In this document: piece by piece, positions 44,230 through 52,590 of the stretch | Numbering within the stretch: the first letter of the stretch is position 1 | How the letters are laid out: every line of letters begins with the position of its first letter | Source: Streptomyces phaeolivaceus | GTDB lineage: Bacteria > Actinomycetota > Actinomycetes > Streptomycetales > Streptomycetaceae | Direction: 5' to 3' | DNA: 64,000 bases | NCBI RefSeq assembly: GCF_009184865.1 | Contig: NZ_CP045096.1 | Span: forward strand, 8,866,001 to 8,930,000 | Translations under genes and position numbers: made by a program | Notes under the pieces: generated by a model | Database searches by the model: none | What the model was told of the DNA's origin: nothing | What the model saw: only the letters and a program-made list of their open reading frames with translations

Positions 44230-44758
44230 CCGCCTTCCCGGCCTCGCGACGCGGCGGCTCGGGCGGGCGCCCAGCATGGCCGTCACCAGCTCCGGCACGG
44301 CCGTCTCCTCCCGCCGTACGCCCGGCAGCGCGACCCGGCCGTCCCGCAGCACGGTGACCCGCCGGGCGAGGCGCATCACCTCCTCCAGGAAGTGGGTGAC
44401 GTACAGGACGGCGATGCCCTGCCCGGTGAGTGTGCGCAGGACCTGTTCCAGCCGGTCGACCGCGGCGGCCGGCAGCGCGGACGTCGGCTCGTCCAGCACG
44501 AGCACCCGGGGCCGCCGCAGCAGCGCCGCGCGATCTCCGCCAACTGCTGTTCGGCGAGGCAGAGTTCGCCGAGCGGTGCGGCGCGGTGAGGTCGACGTCG
44601 AGTCCGAGATCCGTGAGGACCGGGCGGGCCGCGCGGTCCATGGCCCCCGGTCGAGCAGCCCGAAGCGGCGCGGCGGCCGGTACGGGAAGAGGTTCTCCCG
44701 GACGGTGAGGTCGGGGAAGAGACTCAACTCCTGGGACACGACCGCGATATGGGTGCCC
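44230..44758 (-). pseudogene. Sugar ABC transporter ATPase remnant (RbsA/MglA type)
   Basis: Readable pieces are HIAVVSQELSLFPDLTVREN, then in another frame RPVLTDLGLDVDLTAP, then back in the first frame RALLRRPRVLVLDEPTSAL (Walker B) and GIAVLYVTHFLEEVMRLARRVTVLRDG. The Walker A end is missing and at least two frameshifts are needed, so it is non-functional. It abuts an SDR remnant on the other strand at about 44760. Confidence 0.75.
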
Positions 44759-44770
44759 TCGGCACGCGGC

Positions 44771-44985
44771 GACAACGCGATCGCGCCCAGCATGGTCCGC
44801 ACCCACACCGCCGAACGCACGGTCGGCGCCGACGGCGGTTCGCCCATGTCCGGGAGCGCCAGGCCGTACCGCGCACCCAGGAGCCCGGCGACCTGGTCTC
44901 CACGCTGCTGTACGTCGTCGACGAGGCCAGCGGCTTCCTGGCCGGGCAGACCCTCAACGTGTCCGGCGGCTCGGCCTACCTGTGA
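44771..44985 (+). pseudogene. Short-chain dehydrogenase (SDR) C-terminal remnant
   Basis: Reads DNAIAPSMVRTHTAERT in one frame, the SDR VNxIAPG(x)VRT region, then shifts to a second frame reading EPGDLVSTLLYVVDEASGFL and AGQTLNVSGGSAYL, the classic SDR C-terminus with stop at 44985. The N-terminal Rossmann part and catalytic YxxxK are absent. Confidence 0.75.
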
Positions 44986-44992
44986 CGCGGGA

Positions 44993-45733
44993 TCAGGACT
45001 CCGCGAGCCACTGGCTCAGCTCCTCCCGCAACGACCGCTGAAAGGTCGTCAACAAGGCCTGCACGACCAGGGGTTGCATATCGGCCGACAGCGACTTCAC
45101 GGCCTGCGGATCGCGCTCGGCCACCGCGTCGCGGAAGAGCCGCGACAATTCACGGGCCGCCGCGCGCGAGTGCTCGACCAGCACGGTCCGCGCGGCGAGG
45201 ACCGACTCCTCGGACAGGGGTACGTCGAGCAGCTCCACCCCGAGCCGCAGCAGCCCCGGATCCACGCGCAGCCCGTCACCGTCCCGCTCGGCCACCCCCA
45301 TGGCGACGAGCCGCTCCACATCCTCCTCGCCCAGCGCCCGCCCCGCCCGCCGGTCCAGCTCCTCCCGGGTGACCGTCTCCACCGCGTCCGGGGCCCAGGA
45401 CGCCACCATCGCGCGCTGAAGCGCGAGGTCGCGCGGGGTGAGGTCCGGCGGCAGCCGCCGCAGATACCGCTCGATGGCCGCGAGGGTCATGCCCTGCCGC
45501 TGCAACTCCTCGATCAGCGCGAGCCGGGCGAGATGATCCCGCCCGTACCGGCCGACCCGCCGCGGCCCGATCACCGGCGGCGGCAGCAGGCCCCGGGCAC
45601 CGTAGAAACGCACCGTACGCACCGTGACCCCCGCCCGAGCGGCCAGCTCGTCGACGGTGAGCACGACCCCTTCCGCCTCTCCCGCGCCCTCCCCGGAGCC
45701 GGTGCCGGCGCTCTCTCCGGTGTCGGTCGTCAT
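44993..45733 (-). CDS. MerR family transcriptional regulator
   Basis: 246 residues. After a Gly/Glu-rich start comes the MerR HTH (LTVDELAARAGVTVRTVRFYGARGLLPPP, then RYGRDHLARLALIEELQRQGMTLAAIERYL) and a long C-terminal helical domain of unknown ligand. ATG 45733 is used. The promoter contains two direct GTGACACCTCGG repeats (45764-45775, 45783-45794), a likely autoregulatory site shared with the divergent macro-domain gene. Confidence 0.88.
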   Translation of the reverse strand: MTTDTGESAGTGSGEGAGEAEGVVLTVDELAARAGVTVRTVRFYGARGLLPPPVIGPRRVGRYGRDHLARLALIEELQRQGMTLAAIERYLRRLPPDLTPRDLALQRAMVASWAPDAVETVTREELDRRAGRALGEEDVERLVAMGVAERDGDGLRVDPGLLRLGVELLDVPLSEESVLAARTVLVEHSRAAARELSRLFRDAVAERDPQAVKSLSADMQPLVVQALLTTFQRSLREELSQWLAES

Positions 45734-45763
45734 GCACAGCAGTATCGCTGTCCCACCGCCGCT

Positions 45764-45794
45764 GTGACACCTCGGAGGTGCCGTGACACCTCGG
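45764..45794. promoter_or_regulatory. Direct repeats in the merR / macro-domain divergent region
   Basis: GTGACACCTCGG occurs at 45764-45775 and again at 45783-45794 (19 bp apart), and CACCTCGGAGGTG between them is a near-perfect palindrome. The spacing (about two turns) fits a MerR-type dimer or two tandem dimers. The target genes are merR itself and perhaps the macro-domain gene at 45834. Confidence 0.6.
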
Positions 45795-45833
45795 CCACCG
45801 CCGATTGTCAGTGCCGCCCCGTACGGTGGCGTC

Positions 45834-46346
45834 ATGTCGGGGATCACTTACGTCCGGGGGGACGCCACCGTGCCGCTGGGCAAGGGAGTCAAGGTCATCG
45901 CCCATGTCTGCAACGACCTGGGCGGCTGGGGCAAGGGCTTCGTCCTCGCCCTGTCCCGTCGCTGGCCGGAGCCGGATGCCGCCTACCGTGCCTGGCACCG
46001 CGAGCGCGCGCACAACGACTTCGGACTCGGCGCCGCGCAGTTCGTCCAGGTCGGCCCCTACACCTGGGTCGCCAATCTGATAGGCCAGCGCGGCACCCGC
46101 ACCGGCAGCAAGGGGGTGCCCGTCCGCTACGAGGCCATCGACACCGCGCTCGGCCTGCTCGCCGACAAGGCGTTGGAGCTGGACGCCTCGGTTCATATGC
46201 CCCGCATCGGCTGTGGTCTCGCGGGCGGCACGTGGTCGCGGGTGGAGCCGCTGGTCAACGACCGGCTGGTGCGGCGCGGGACAGCCGTGACGGTGTACGA
46301 CCACGGGGACCGAACCCGGACCGGACGCGGTACTTCGCGCGGGTGA
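45834..46346 (+). CDS. Macro domain (ADP-ribose-binding) protein
   Basis: 170 residues comprising one macro domain: GDATVPLGKGVKVIAHVCNDLGGWGKGFVLALSRRWPEP (loop 1) and VHMPRIGCGLAGGTW (loop 2), with YEAIDTALGLLADKA between. Such proteins bind or hydrolyse ADP-ribose derivatives such as ADP-ribose-1''-phosphate or ADP-ribosyl adducts. The start follows a TACGGT element by only a few bases, suggesting a leaderless transcript. It is divergent from merR and may be under its control. Confidence 0.9.
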   Translation: MSGITYVRGDATVPLGKGVKVIAHVCNDLGGWGKGFVLALSRRWPEPDAAYRAWHRERAHNDFGLGAAQFVQVGPYTWVANLIGQRGTRTGSKGVPVRYEAIDTALGLLADKALELDASVHMPRIGCGLAGGTWSRVEPLVNDRLVRRGTAVTVYDHGDRTRTGRGTSRG

Positions 46347-46363
46347 GCGGGTAGGGCACGGGT

Positions 46364-46840
46364 ATGGATCTCCTTCCGATGGACATCGGCCCGTTGAACC
46401 CCGTCGTCGAGGAACTCGCGGTCGCGGCGGTCCTGTTCGCCCTCGTGTTGCTCTTCTTCGTCCGGCTCGTCCCACGGATCCAGCGCGTCCTGGACGAACG
46501 CGAGGCCGCGACCAAGGGAACCGAGGCCGAGGCCCAGGCCCTCCAGGAGCAGATCCAGATCAAGCGGGCCGAGGTGGCGGCGACCCTGGCCGACGCCCGC
46601 CACGAGGCCGCCCGCATCCGCCAGCGCGCCTTCGAGGAGGGCACCGCCCTGATCGCCGAGGCCCGCGCCGACGGCCACCGCGAGTACACCACCCTCCTCA
46701 CCGAGGGCCACACCCACCTGACCACCGCCCGCGCCACGGCCGAGGCCGAACTCCGCACCCACGCGGCGGAACTGGCCTCGGCCCTGGCGAGCAGAATCAT
46801 CGGCGAACCGATCGAAGCGGGAGTCCACCCCCACCCCTGA
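46364..46840 (+). CDS. Orphan ATP synthase subunit b-like protein
   Basis: 158 residues. The N-terminal helix (ELAVAAVLFALVLLFFVRLVP) is followed by RIQRVLDEREAATKGTEAEAQALQEQI and a long coiled coil to ASALASRIIGE, the layout of F-ATPase subunit b. No other atp gene is nearby, so it is not part of the main operon. The N-terminus MDLLPMDIGPLNPVVEEL differs from typical AtpF. It could be a dominant-negative or alternative stator, or a repurposed membrane-anchored coiled coil. Confidence 0.8.
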   Translation: MDLLPMDIGPLNPVVEELAVAAVLFALVLLFFVRLVPRIQRVLDEREAATKGTEAEAQALQEQIQIKRAEVAATLADARHEAARIRQRAFEEGTALIAEARADGHREYTTLLTEGHTHLTTARATAEAELRTHAAELASALASRIIGEPIEAGVHPHP

Positions 46841-46860
46841 AGGGGGCGCAGCCCTCCTTC
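46839..46860. terminator. Hairpin after the subunit b-like gene (dispersed repeat)
   Basis: GAAGGGGG / CCCTCCTTC stem of 8 bp (one G-U) with a 6-nt loop, starting in the stop codon at 46840 and followed by CAGGGGCGCGGGGAACCGCG, a copy of the dispersed repeat reaching about 46925. Confidence 0.6.
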
Positions 46861-46941
46861 CAGGGGCGCGGGGAACCGCGCGACAAGCCACGACGAGCCC
46901 GCGGCCGACAACCGAACCGACCTGACCCACCCCCCGAGCTT

Positions 46942-47450
46942 CTAGTGCGCGTGCGCGTGCGCGTGCCCGCGCCCCTGCCCGCCCCCACCCCCATCCTCAC
47001 GCCCATGAACGGAGTTGGTCGCCACGATCTTCTTCCACGACTTCGGCGCCTTGGGCACAACACCCACCGCGGCCAAGCCCCCCTGCTGAGCCGCGGCAGC
47101 CCCCGGCTTCACCGGCTGATACAGCCACGTGTCGAACAGACCCACCAAGGACTCCCCGGTCGACGCTGGCCCGCGCCGCCCCGTAACTGTCGCCGATGTC
47201 CTTGCTGTACGCGTTGACGATCGGGATGCCGTTCGCGGTCCGCCCGGTGGTGACGTCGAACTTCCCGACGGCGAGGGTGGCGAGATAGGTGACCTGCGGT
47301 TTGTTGGACCGCCAGTTCCAGCGGGTCCAGTCGGCGCGTGAACTCGTCGACTGGAGCGTGCCGTTGGCGATGGCCTGCGAGCCGTCCGGTACGAGCACGG
47401 ACACGTCGTAGGTGGCCTTGTCGAGCGGCATCGACGACGAGCCCATGGCC
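46942..47450 (-). pseudogene. M1 family metallopeptidase, internally deleted remnant
   Basis: Recognisable M1 N-domain sequence (PLDKATYDVSVLVPDGSQAI, then YLATLAVGKFDVTTGRTANG, AARASVDR) runs directly, with a frame change at about 47150, into the M1 C-terminal piece ESLVGLFDTWLYQPVKPGA, KSWKKIVATNSVH and a His/Ala tail. The whole catalytic HEXXH domain between them is missing. The upstream start is also lost. Confidence 0.75.
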
Positions 47451-47627
47451 GACATCGAACGCCACCCGGACCGGTGGGAGACCTCCAGGGTCTGGCCGCC
47501 CCGCCCCTCTTCTTGTGGTGGGAGCATCATCGAGACCGGCAGGGGCTCCCACCGCCTCTCCCATACCAAAGCCAGGCCGAACGAGCCGCCGCCCGCTGAC
47601 CCGGCGCGCCTGCCTGATACGGGATGA

Positions 47628-48275
47628 TCAGTCCTTGCGTCCTGTCGCGGCGACAGTGACACCGAGGCCGATCATCGCGAGCCCGCCGACTCCTCCGACC
47701 AGAGAGAGCCGCTGGGGTGAGCGGGCGAACCAGTCCCGTCCGGTCGCCGCGGCCAGTCCCCACAGGCTGTCGCAGGCCACCGCGATGATGTTGAAGACCA
47801 GCCCGAGCAACAGCATCTGAACCACGACGTGTCCTTGGGCGCGGTCGACGAACTGCGGCAGCACGGCGGCGAAGAACACAATGGTTTTGGGGTTGGCCAC
47901 ACCGACCGCGAACCCCTCCCACAACGTGCGCAGTCCGCCCTGCGGGGCCTTGTCAGCAGCGAACGTGGCCTGCAACGAGCGGCGTTGCCGCCACGCCTTG
48001 ACACCCAGATACACCAAGTAGCCGGCCCCGGCCAGTTTCAGCACCGTGAAGACGAGGACGGAGCGTTCCACGATCGACCCGACCCCGAGAGCCACGGCCA
48101 CGATGAGCACATAGGCGCCCAACGTGTTCCCCACGACAGTGGTCAGCGCAGCCCGACGCCCCTGAGCCAGCGCCCGCCCGATCACGAACAGCACACTGGG
48201 CCCGGGGATCACGATCAACAGGAACGACATAGCCGCGAAGGCAAGTAAACGCTCAGCAGACACCATGGCGCCCAT
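47628..48275 (-). CDS. LysE/RhtB family exporter
   Basis: 215 residues with about six transmembrane helices. Family signature FLLIVIPGPSVLFVIGRALAQGRRAAL near the N-terminus, and GFAVGVANPKTIVFFAAVLPQFVD in the middle. Exports amino acids or similar small molecules; substrate unknown. Two nearby ATGs (48275, 48266) are equally possible starts. It is intact although bordered by decayed genes. Confidence 0.88.
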   Translation of the reverse strand: MGAMVSAERLLAFAAMSFLLIVIPGPSVLFVIGRALAQGRRAALTTVVGNTLGAYVLIVAVALGVGSIVERSVLVFTVLKLAGAGYLVYLGVKAWRQRRSLQATFAADKAPQGGLRTLWEGFAVGVANPKTIVFFAAVLPQFVDRAQGHVVVQMLLLGLVFNIIAVACDSLWGLAAATGRDWFARSPQRLSLVGGVGGLAMIGLGVTVAATGRKD

Positions 48276-48349
48276 GGAAGCACGGCCAGGTTTCGCCCTT
48301 CAGCTCCTTTTCGCCGCGCAGGGCCTGAGACGCGCCAGAGCGCCAAGCC

Positions 48350-49705
48350 ATGGCCAAGCACTCCGCACCAGGAACTGGCGCGGATCAAGCGCGGAGCCGA
48401 AGTGGACTGTCGAAGCCAACCAGCAGCCCGGAACCCACGGGCTACTCTGCCTCTCGAGGCGCAGCCACCCTCCGGTTCTCTGGATTTCCCCTCCAGGAAT
48501 CCACGAACCCGTCAGCTTGGCCGCGCACCGGCTTCGAACGGTCGGGCGGCGCCCGCTGGACCGGTCAGCCCGAGAAGCGGGAGTTCCTCGCCGCCGTGGA
48601 CCGGGCGAGCGACCGCGTGTCGATCACCCGCATCGGCACCACCAAGGAGGACCGTCCGCTGCGACTCGTCCGCATCGGCACCCGCCCCACCTCCCGCACG
48701 GTCCTCCTCGTCTGCAGCCAGCACGGTGACGAGCCCTCGGGCCGCGACGCCTGCCTCACCACGATCCGCGACCTCGCCTTCGCCAGGTACGAGCGGACCG
48801 CACGGCTGCTGAACACCACCACCGTCCTCGTCGTGCCCACCGCCAACCCCGATGGCCGGGTCGCCGACACCCGGGGCAACAGCGACGGCGTCGACATCAA
48901 CCGCGACCACCTCGCGTTGCAGACCGCCGAGGCCCGCGCACTCGCCGCCGTCGTCCGCGACCACCGGCCCGACATCGTCTACGACCTGCACGAATACGGC
49001 GCCACACCCCGGTTCTACGACAAGGACCTCTTCGACCTCTGGCCGCGCAACCTCAACACCGACCCGGCCGTCCACAGCGAGGCCCGCGGCCTGTCCCTGG
49101 ACCACGTCCGTCCGACCGCCGGAGCCGCCGGCTACTCGACCGGCACCTACGGCATCTGGACCGACCCGGTCACCGGCGACCCGATCCGCCAGGTCGCGGG
49201 CGACGGCCAGGAACGCATCCTGCGGAACATGTCCGGAATCAAGCACTCCGTCGGGCTGCTGATCGAGAGCCGGGTGGACCCGCCGACGGCCGACACCCCG
49301 GAACCGGTCAACAACCGGCGCCGGGTCGACTCCCAGCTCGCCGCCCTTGAGGGCCTGTTCGACTTCGCCGGGGAACGCGGCCGACAGATCGACCGGGCGA
49401 CCGGCGCGGCCCGGCGCGCCGGACTCCGCGACACCGGCCCGGTCTACCTCGGCGGTGCCGACAACGACCCCGCCGAACCCGCCGAGGTGATCCAGGACCC
49501 GCCCTGCGGCTACCGGCTCACCGCACAGCAGTACGCGGAGTTCGCCGACGAGCTTGCCCTGCACGGCATTCGCGTTCGCCCAGGTCAAGACGGTGCCGAC
49601 GTCCTCGTACCGCTGCGCCGGCAACTGCGCGCGCTGGTCCCGCTGCTGCTCGACGCGCGGGCGCCGTACCGCCTGGCGGAGGGGGCTCCCGACATCGCCT
49701 GTTGA
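48350..49705 (+). pseudogene. M14 zinc carboxypeptidase-like gene, 5'-truncated
   Basis: From about 48521 the sequence matches secreted M14-type peptidases: [13 protein letters not shown], then the zinc motif [12 protein letters not shown] (His and Glu), [17 protein letters not shown] and YDLHEYGA (third ligand His). The frame stays open upstream to ATG 48350, but that part is Ser/Pro-rich without a signal peptide, so the native start and export signal were lost by rearrangement. A cytoplasmic product might still be made; as an exported enzyme it is broken. Confidence 0.65.
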
Positions 49706-49789
49706 ACAAGTAGGGGTCGGCGTCACATGTGGTAGGGGTTCCTGGGCAGGAGAAGGTCAGTTCCAGCCACTCGCCGAAAGGTTCCACCT

Positions 49790-51517
49790 GTGACGCACGA
49801 TCATCGCACCACCCACCACGGGGGAGGCGCGCTTCCGGGTTCGGAGGCGGATCTCTCCGGCGGCGGGCGGCCCCGGACGGACCGCGTCGTGTTCGGAGTG
49901 ACGGCGGCACTCACCCTGGCCTTCGTGCTCTGGGGCGCCATCTGGACCGACTCCCTCGAAACCGCCTCGGGCAAGCTGCTGAACGGCCTGATCCACAACG
50001 GCGGCTGGGCCTTCATGCTCGCCGCCTCCTGTTTCGTCGTCTTCGCCCTGTGGCTCGCGGTCAGCCGCTACGGCCGCATCCACCTGGGCGTCGAGGGCGA
50101 GAAACCCGAGTTCCGCACGGTCTCCTGGGTCGCCATGATGTTCAGCGCCGGTATGGGCATCGGCCTGATGTTCTACGGCGTGAGCGAGCCCCTCGCCCAC
50201 TACACCTCGCCCCCGCCGGGCACGAACCCCGGCGGCTCCGGCGAGCGCATGGAGACGGCGATGGCGACCACGCTGTTCCACTGGACCCTGCACCCCTGGG
50301 CGATCTACGCCGTCGTCGGCCTCGCCATCGCCTACAGCACCTTCCGCAAGCAGCGCCGCCAGACCATCAGCGCCGTCTTCACCCCGCTGATCGGCGAGAA
50401 GCACGCAGGCGGCGCCTGCGGCCGGGTCATCGACATCCTCGCGATCGTCGCCACGATCTTCGGCTCGGCGGCCTCCCTGGGCCTCGGCGCCCTCCAGATC
50501 GGCTCCGGCTTCAAGGAGCTGGACTGGATGAACAAGGTCAGCACCGGGCTGCTCGTCGGCATCATCGCGGTCCTCACCCTGGCCTTCGTCGCCTCCGCGG
50601 TGTCGGGTGTCGAGAAGGGCATCCAGTGGCTGTCCAACACCAACATGGTGCTGGCCCTGGTGCTCGCGGTCTTCGTCTTCGTCGCCGGCCCGACCATCCT
50701 GATCCTCGACCTGCTGCCCACCTCGGTCTTCTCCTACCTCGGTGACCTGCCCCAGCTCGCCGGCCGCACCGAGGCCTCCGGCGGTGACGGCGTCGCCGAC
50801 TGGCTCGGCAGCTGGACCGTCTTCTACTGGGCGTGGTGGATCTCCTGGACGCCCTTCGTCGGTATGTTCATCGCCCGCATCAGCCGTGGCCGCACGATCC
50901 GCCAGTTCGTCGGCGGTGTCATCCTCGTCCCCAGCTCCGTCAGCCTCGTCTGGTTCGCGGTCTTCGGCGGTACGGCGATGAAGCTCCAGGAGCAGGGCCG
51001 GATCGGTGAGGAGGCCACCCCCGAGGGCCAACTCTTCGCCGTCCTCCACGAGTTCCCCATCGCCACGGTCTCCAGCCTCCTGGTGATGATCCTCGTCGGC
51101 ATCTTCTTCGTCTCCGGCGCCGACGCCGCGTCCATCGTCATGGGCACGCTCTCCCAGCGCGGCGCGCTCGAACCCGGCCGCTTCGTCGTCGTCTTCTGGG
51201 GTGTCGTCACCGGGGCCGTCGCCGCGATCATGCTCCTCGTCGGCAGCGGGCAGGGCGACGCGCTCACCGGCCTGCAGAACCTGACGATCCTCGCCGCCGC
51301 GCCCTTTGTCCTCGTCATGATCGGCATGTGTGTCGCCATGATGCGCGACCTGCGCCGCGACCATGTGATCGTCCGCGAGGAGATGGCCTCCGAAGCGGTC
51401 GAACTCGCCGTCATCGAGGGCCACAAGCGGTACGACGGCGAGTTCGAGATCAGGGTCGGTCCGGGCCAGGGAACGGATGTCGAGGGGGACCCGGTCGGCG
51501 CCCGTCACCCCGAGTAG
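49790..51517 (+). CDS. BCCT family betaine/choline/carnitine transporter
   Basis: 575 residues, about 12 membrane helices. The BCCT core is GMGIGLMFYGVSEPLAHY and FYWAWWISWTPFVGMFIARISRGRTIRQF, with the substrate aromatic box residues in the latter. A charged 30-residue N-terminal tail and an acidic C-terminal tail are present, as in osmoregulated BetP-type carriers. It takes up betaine-type solutes with Na+ or H+. GTG 49790 is preceded by GAAAGG. Confidence 0.93.
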   Translation: MTHDHRTTHHGGGALPGSEADLSGGGRPRTDRVVFGVTAALTLAFVLWGAIWTDSLETASGKLLNGLIHNGGWAFMLAASCFVVFALWLAVSRYGRIHLGVEGEKPEFRTVSWVAMMFSAGMGIGLMFYGVSEPLAHYTSPPPGTNPGGSGERMETAMATTLFHWTLHPWAIYAVVGLAIAYSTFRKQRRQTISAVFTPLIGEKHAGGACGRVIDILAIVATIFGSAASLGLGALQIGSGFKELDWMNKVSTGLLVGIIAVLTLAFVASAVSGVEKGIQWLSNTNMVLALVLAVFVFVAGPTILILDLLPTSVFSYLGDLPQLAGRTEASGGDGVADWLGSWTVFYWAWWISWTPFVGMFIARISRGRTIRQFVGGVILVPSSVSLVWFAVFGGTAMKLQEQGRIGEEATPEGQLFAVLHEFPIATVSSLLVMILVGIFFVSGADAASIVMGTLSQRGALEPGRFVVVFWGVVTGAVAAIMLLVGSGQGDALTGLQNLTILAAAPFVLVMIGMCVAMMRDLRRDHVIVREEMASEAVELAVIEGHKRYDGEFEIRVGPGQGTDVEGDPVGARHPE

Positions 51518-51565
51518 GAACGCGACGGGGCCGGTGACCGACGACCCGCCCTCACCCAGCCGCGC

Positions 51566-52524
51566 TCACCCCGTGGCCAGCCGTGCGGCGACCCCCGCAC
51601 ACCCCCAGGCCACCGTCACCCCGGCCCCACCGTGCCCGTAGTTGTGCACCAACACCCGCCCGCCCGGCAGGAGTTCACGCTCCAGACGCGCCGCCGGGCG
51701 GGCGGGCCGCAACCCCACCCGGTGCTCGACGACCCGCGCCCCGGCGATCTCGGGCCGCAACGCCGCGCACCGCTCCACGATCTCCTTGGCGATCACCGGA
51801 TCCGGCGTCAGGGACCAGTCGTCCTCCTCCGCGGTACCACCGAGGAGCAACCCACCGGGCTGCGGCATGAAGTACGTACTCTTCGAACCGGAGTGATCCG
51901 CGGCGGTCAGCCAGGTGTCGACCCCCGGTTCTCCACCACGACCAACTGCCCCCGCACCGGCCGCACGGAGGGATCCGGGACCAGCTCCCGCGCCCCGATC
52001 CCCGTGCGGTTGACGACGACGGGCGCCTCGACCGCCGCGAGGTCGGTGACCGTACGCTCCTCCACCGCGCCGCCCGCCGCGAGGAACCGCGCGCGCAGCC
52101 ACCGCAGATGGACCGGCATGTCGATCAGCGGCAGCCGGGCCCACAGGCCGACGCCCGGGTACTCCTCGGCCGTCGCCACCCGCGGCCCCGCCACCCGAGA
52201 GGCCCAGGGACCGAGCCCGTCCAGCGAGGTCTCGCCGTGTACGCCCTCGACCATGCGTACGCCTGTCGCGTCCGGGCGGCCCGCCAACTCCTCGTACACG
52301 GACAGGGAGTCGAGCGTCCAGCCGCCCACGAGTTCCTCCGGTTCGATCCGGTACGGCCACCACAGTCCGCCCGCGACGGCGGACGTCGTCCGCTCTCCGG
52401 GCTCCCGCGCCCAGATCCGCACCCGCAGGCCGCTCTCCGCCAGCGTGACGGCCGTCGTGAGACCGACGACTCCACCACCGACCACGATCACGTCGCTCAT
52501 ATCGCTGTTCGATTCATTGGCCAC
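51566..52524 (-). pseudogene. D-amino-acid oxidase with a single-base frameshift
   Basis: The N-terminal frame (52524 down to 51907) has the FAD motif VIVVGGGVVGLTTAVTLAESG, AGGLWWPYRIEP and RGQLVVVEN, then stops early. The next frame continues seamlessly with PGVDTWLTAADHSGSKSTYF and ends in HNYGHGGAGVTVAWGCA, the DAAO C-terminal signature. Restoring one C in the run at about 51922-51928 would join them as ENPGVDTW. So this is a one-base deletion or an assembly error in an otherwise complete 318-residue oxidase. The start is GTG 52524 or ATG 52500. Confidence 0.85.
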
Positions 52525-52590
52525 CCAGGGACGTTAACGGAATATGACATGCAGTGCTCACAAGTCTGGCTTTGTGGGGATACTCACACC

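Noticed and set aside
46942..47000. His/Ala-rich tail (HAHAHAH) considered as a metal-binding leader peptide
   Set aside because: It is the C-terminal end of the M1 peptidase relic, in frame with its KSWKKI segment.
47481..47627. Gap between the M1 relic and the lysE gene
   Set aside because: No motif or hairpin strong enough to annotate was found.
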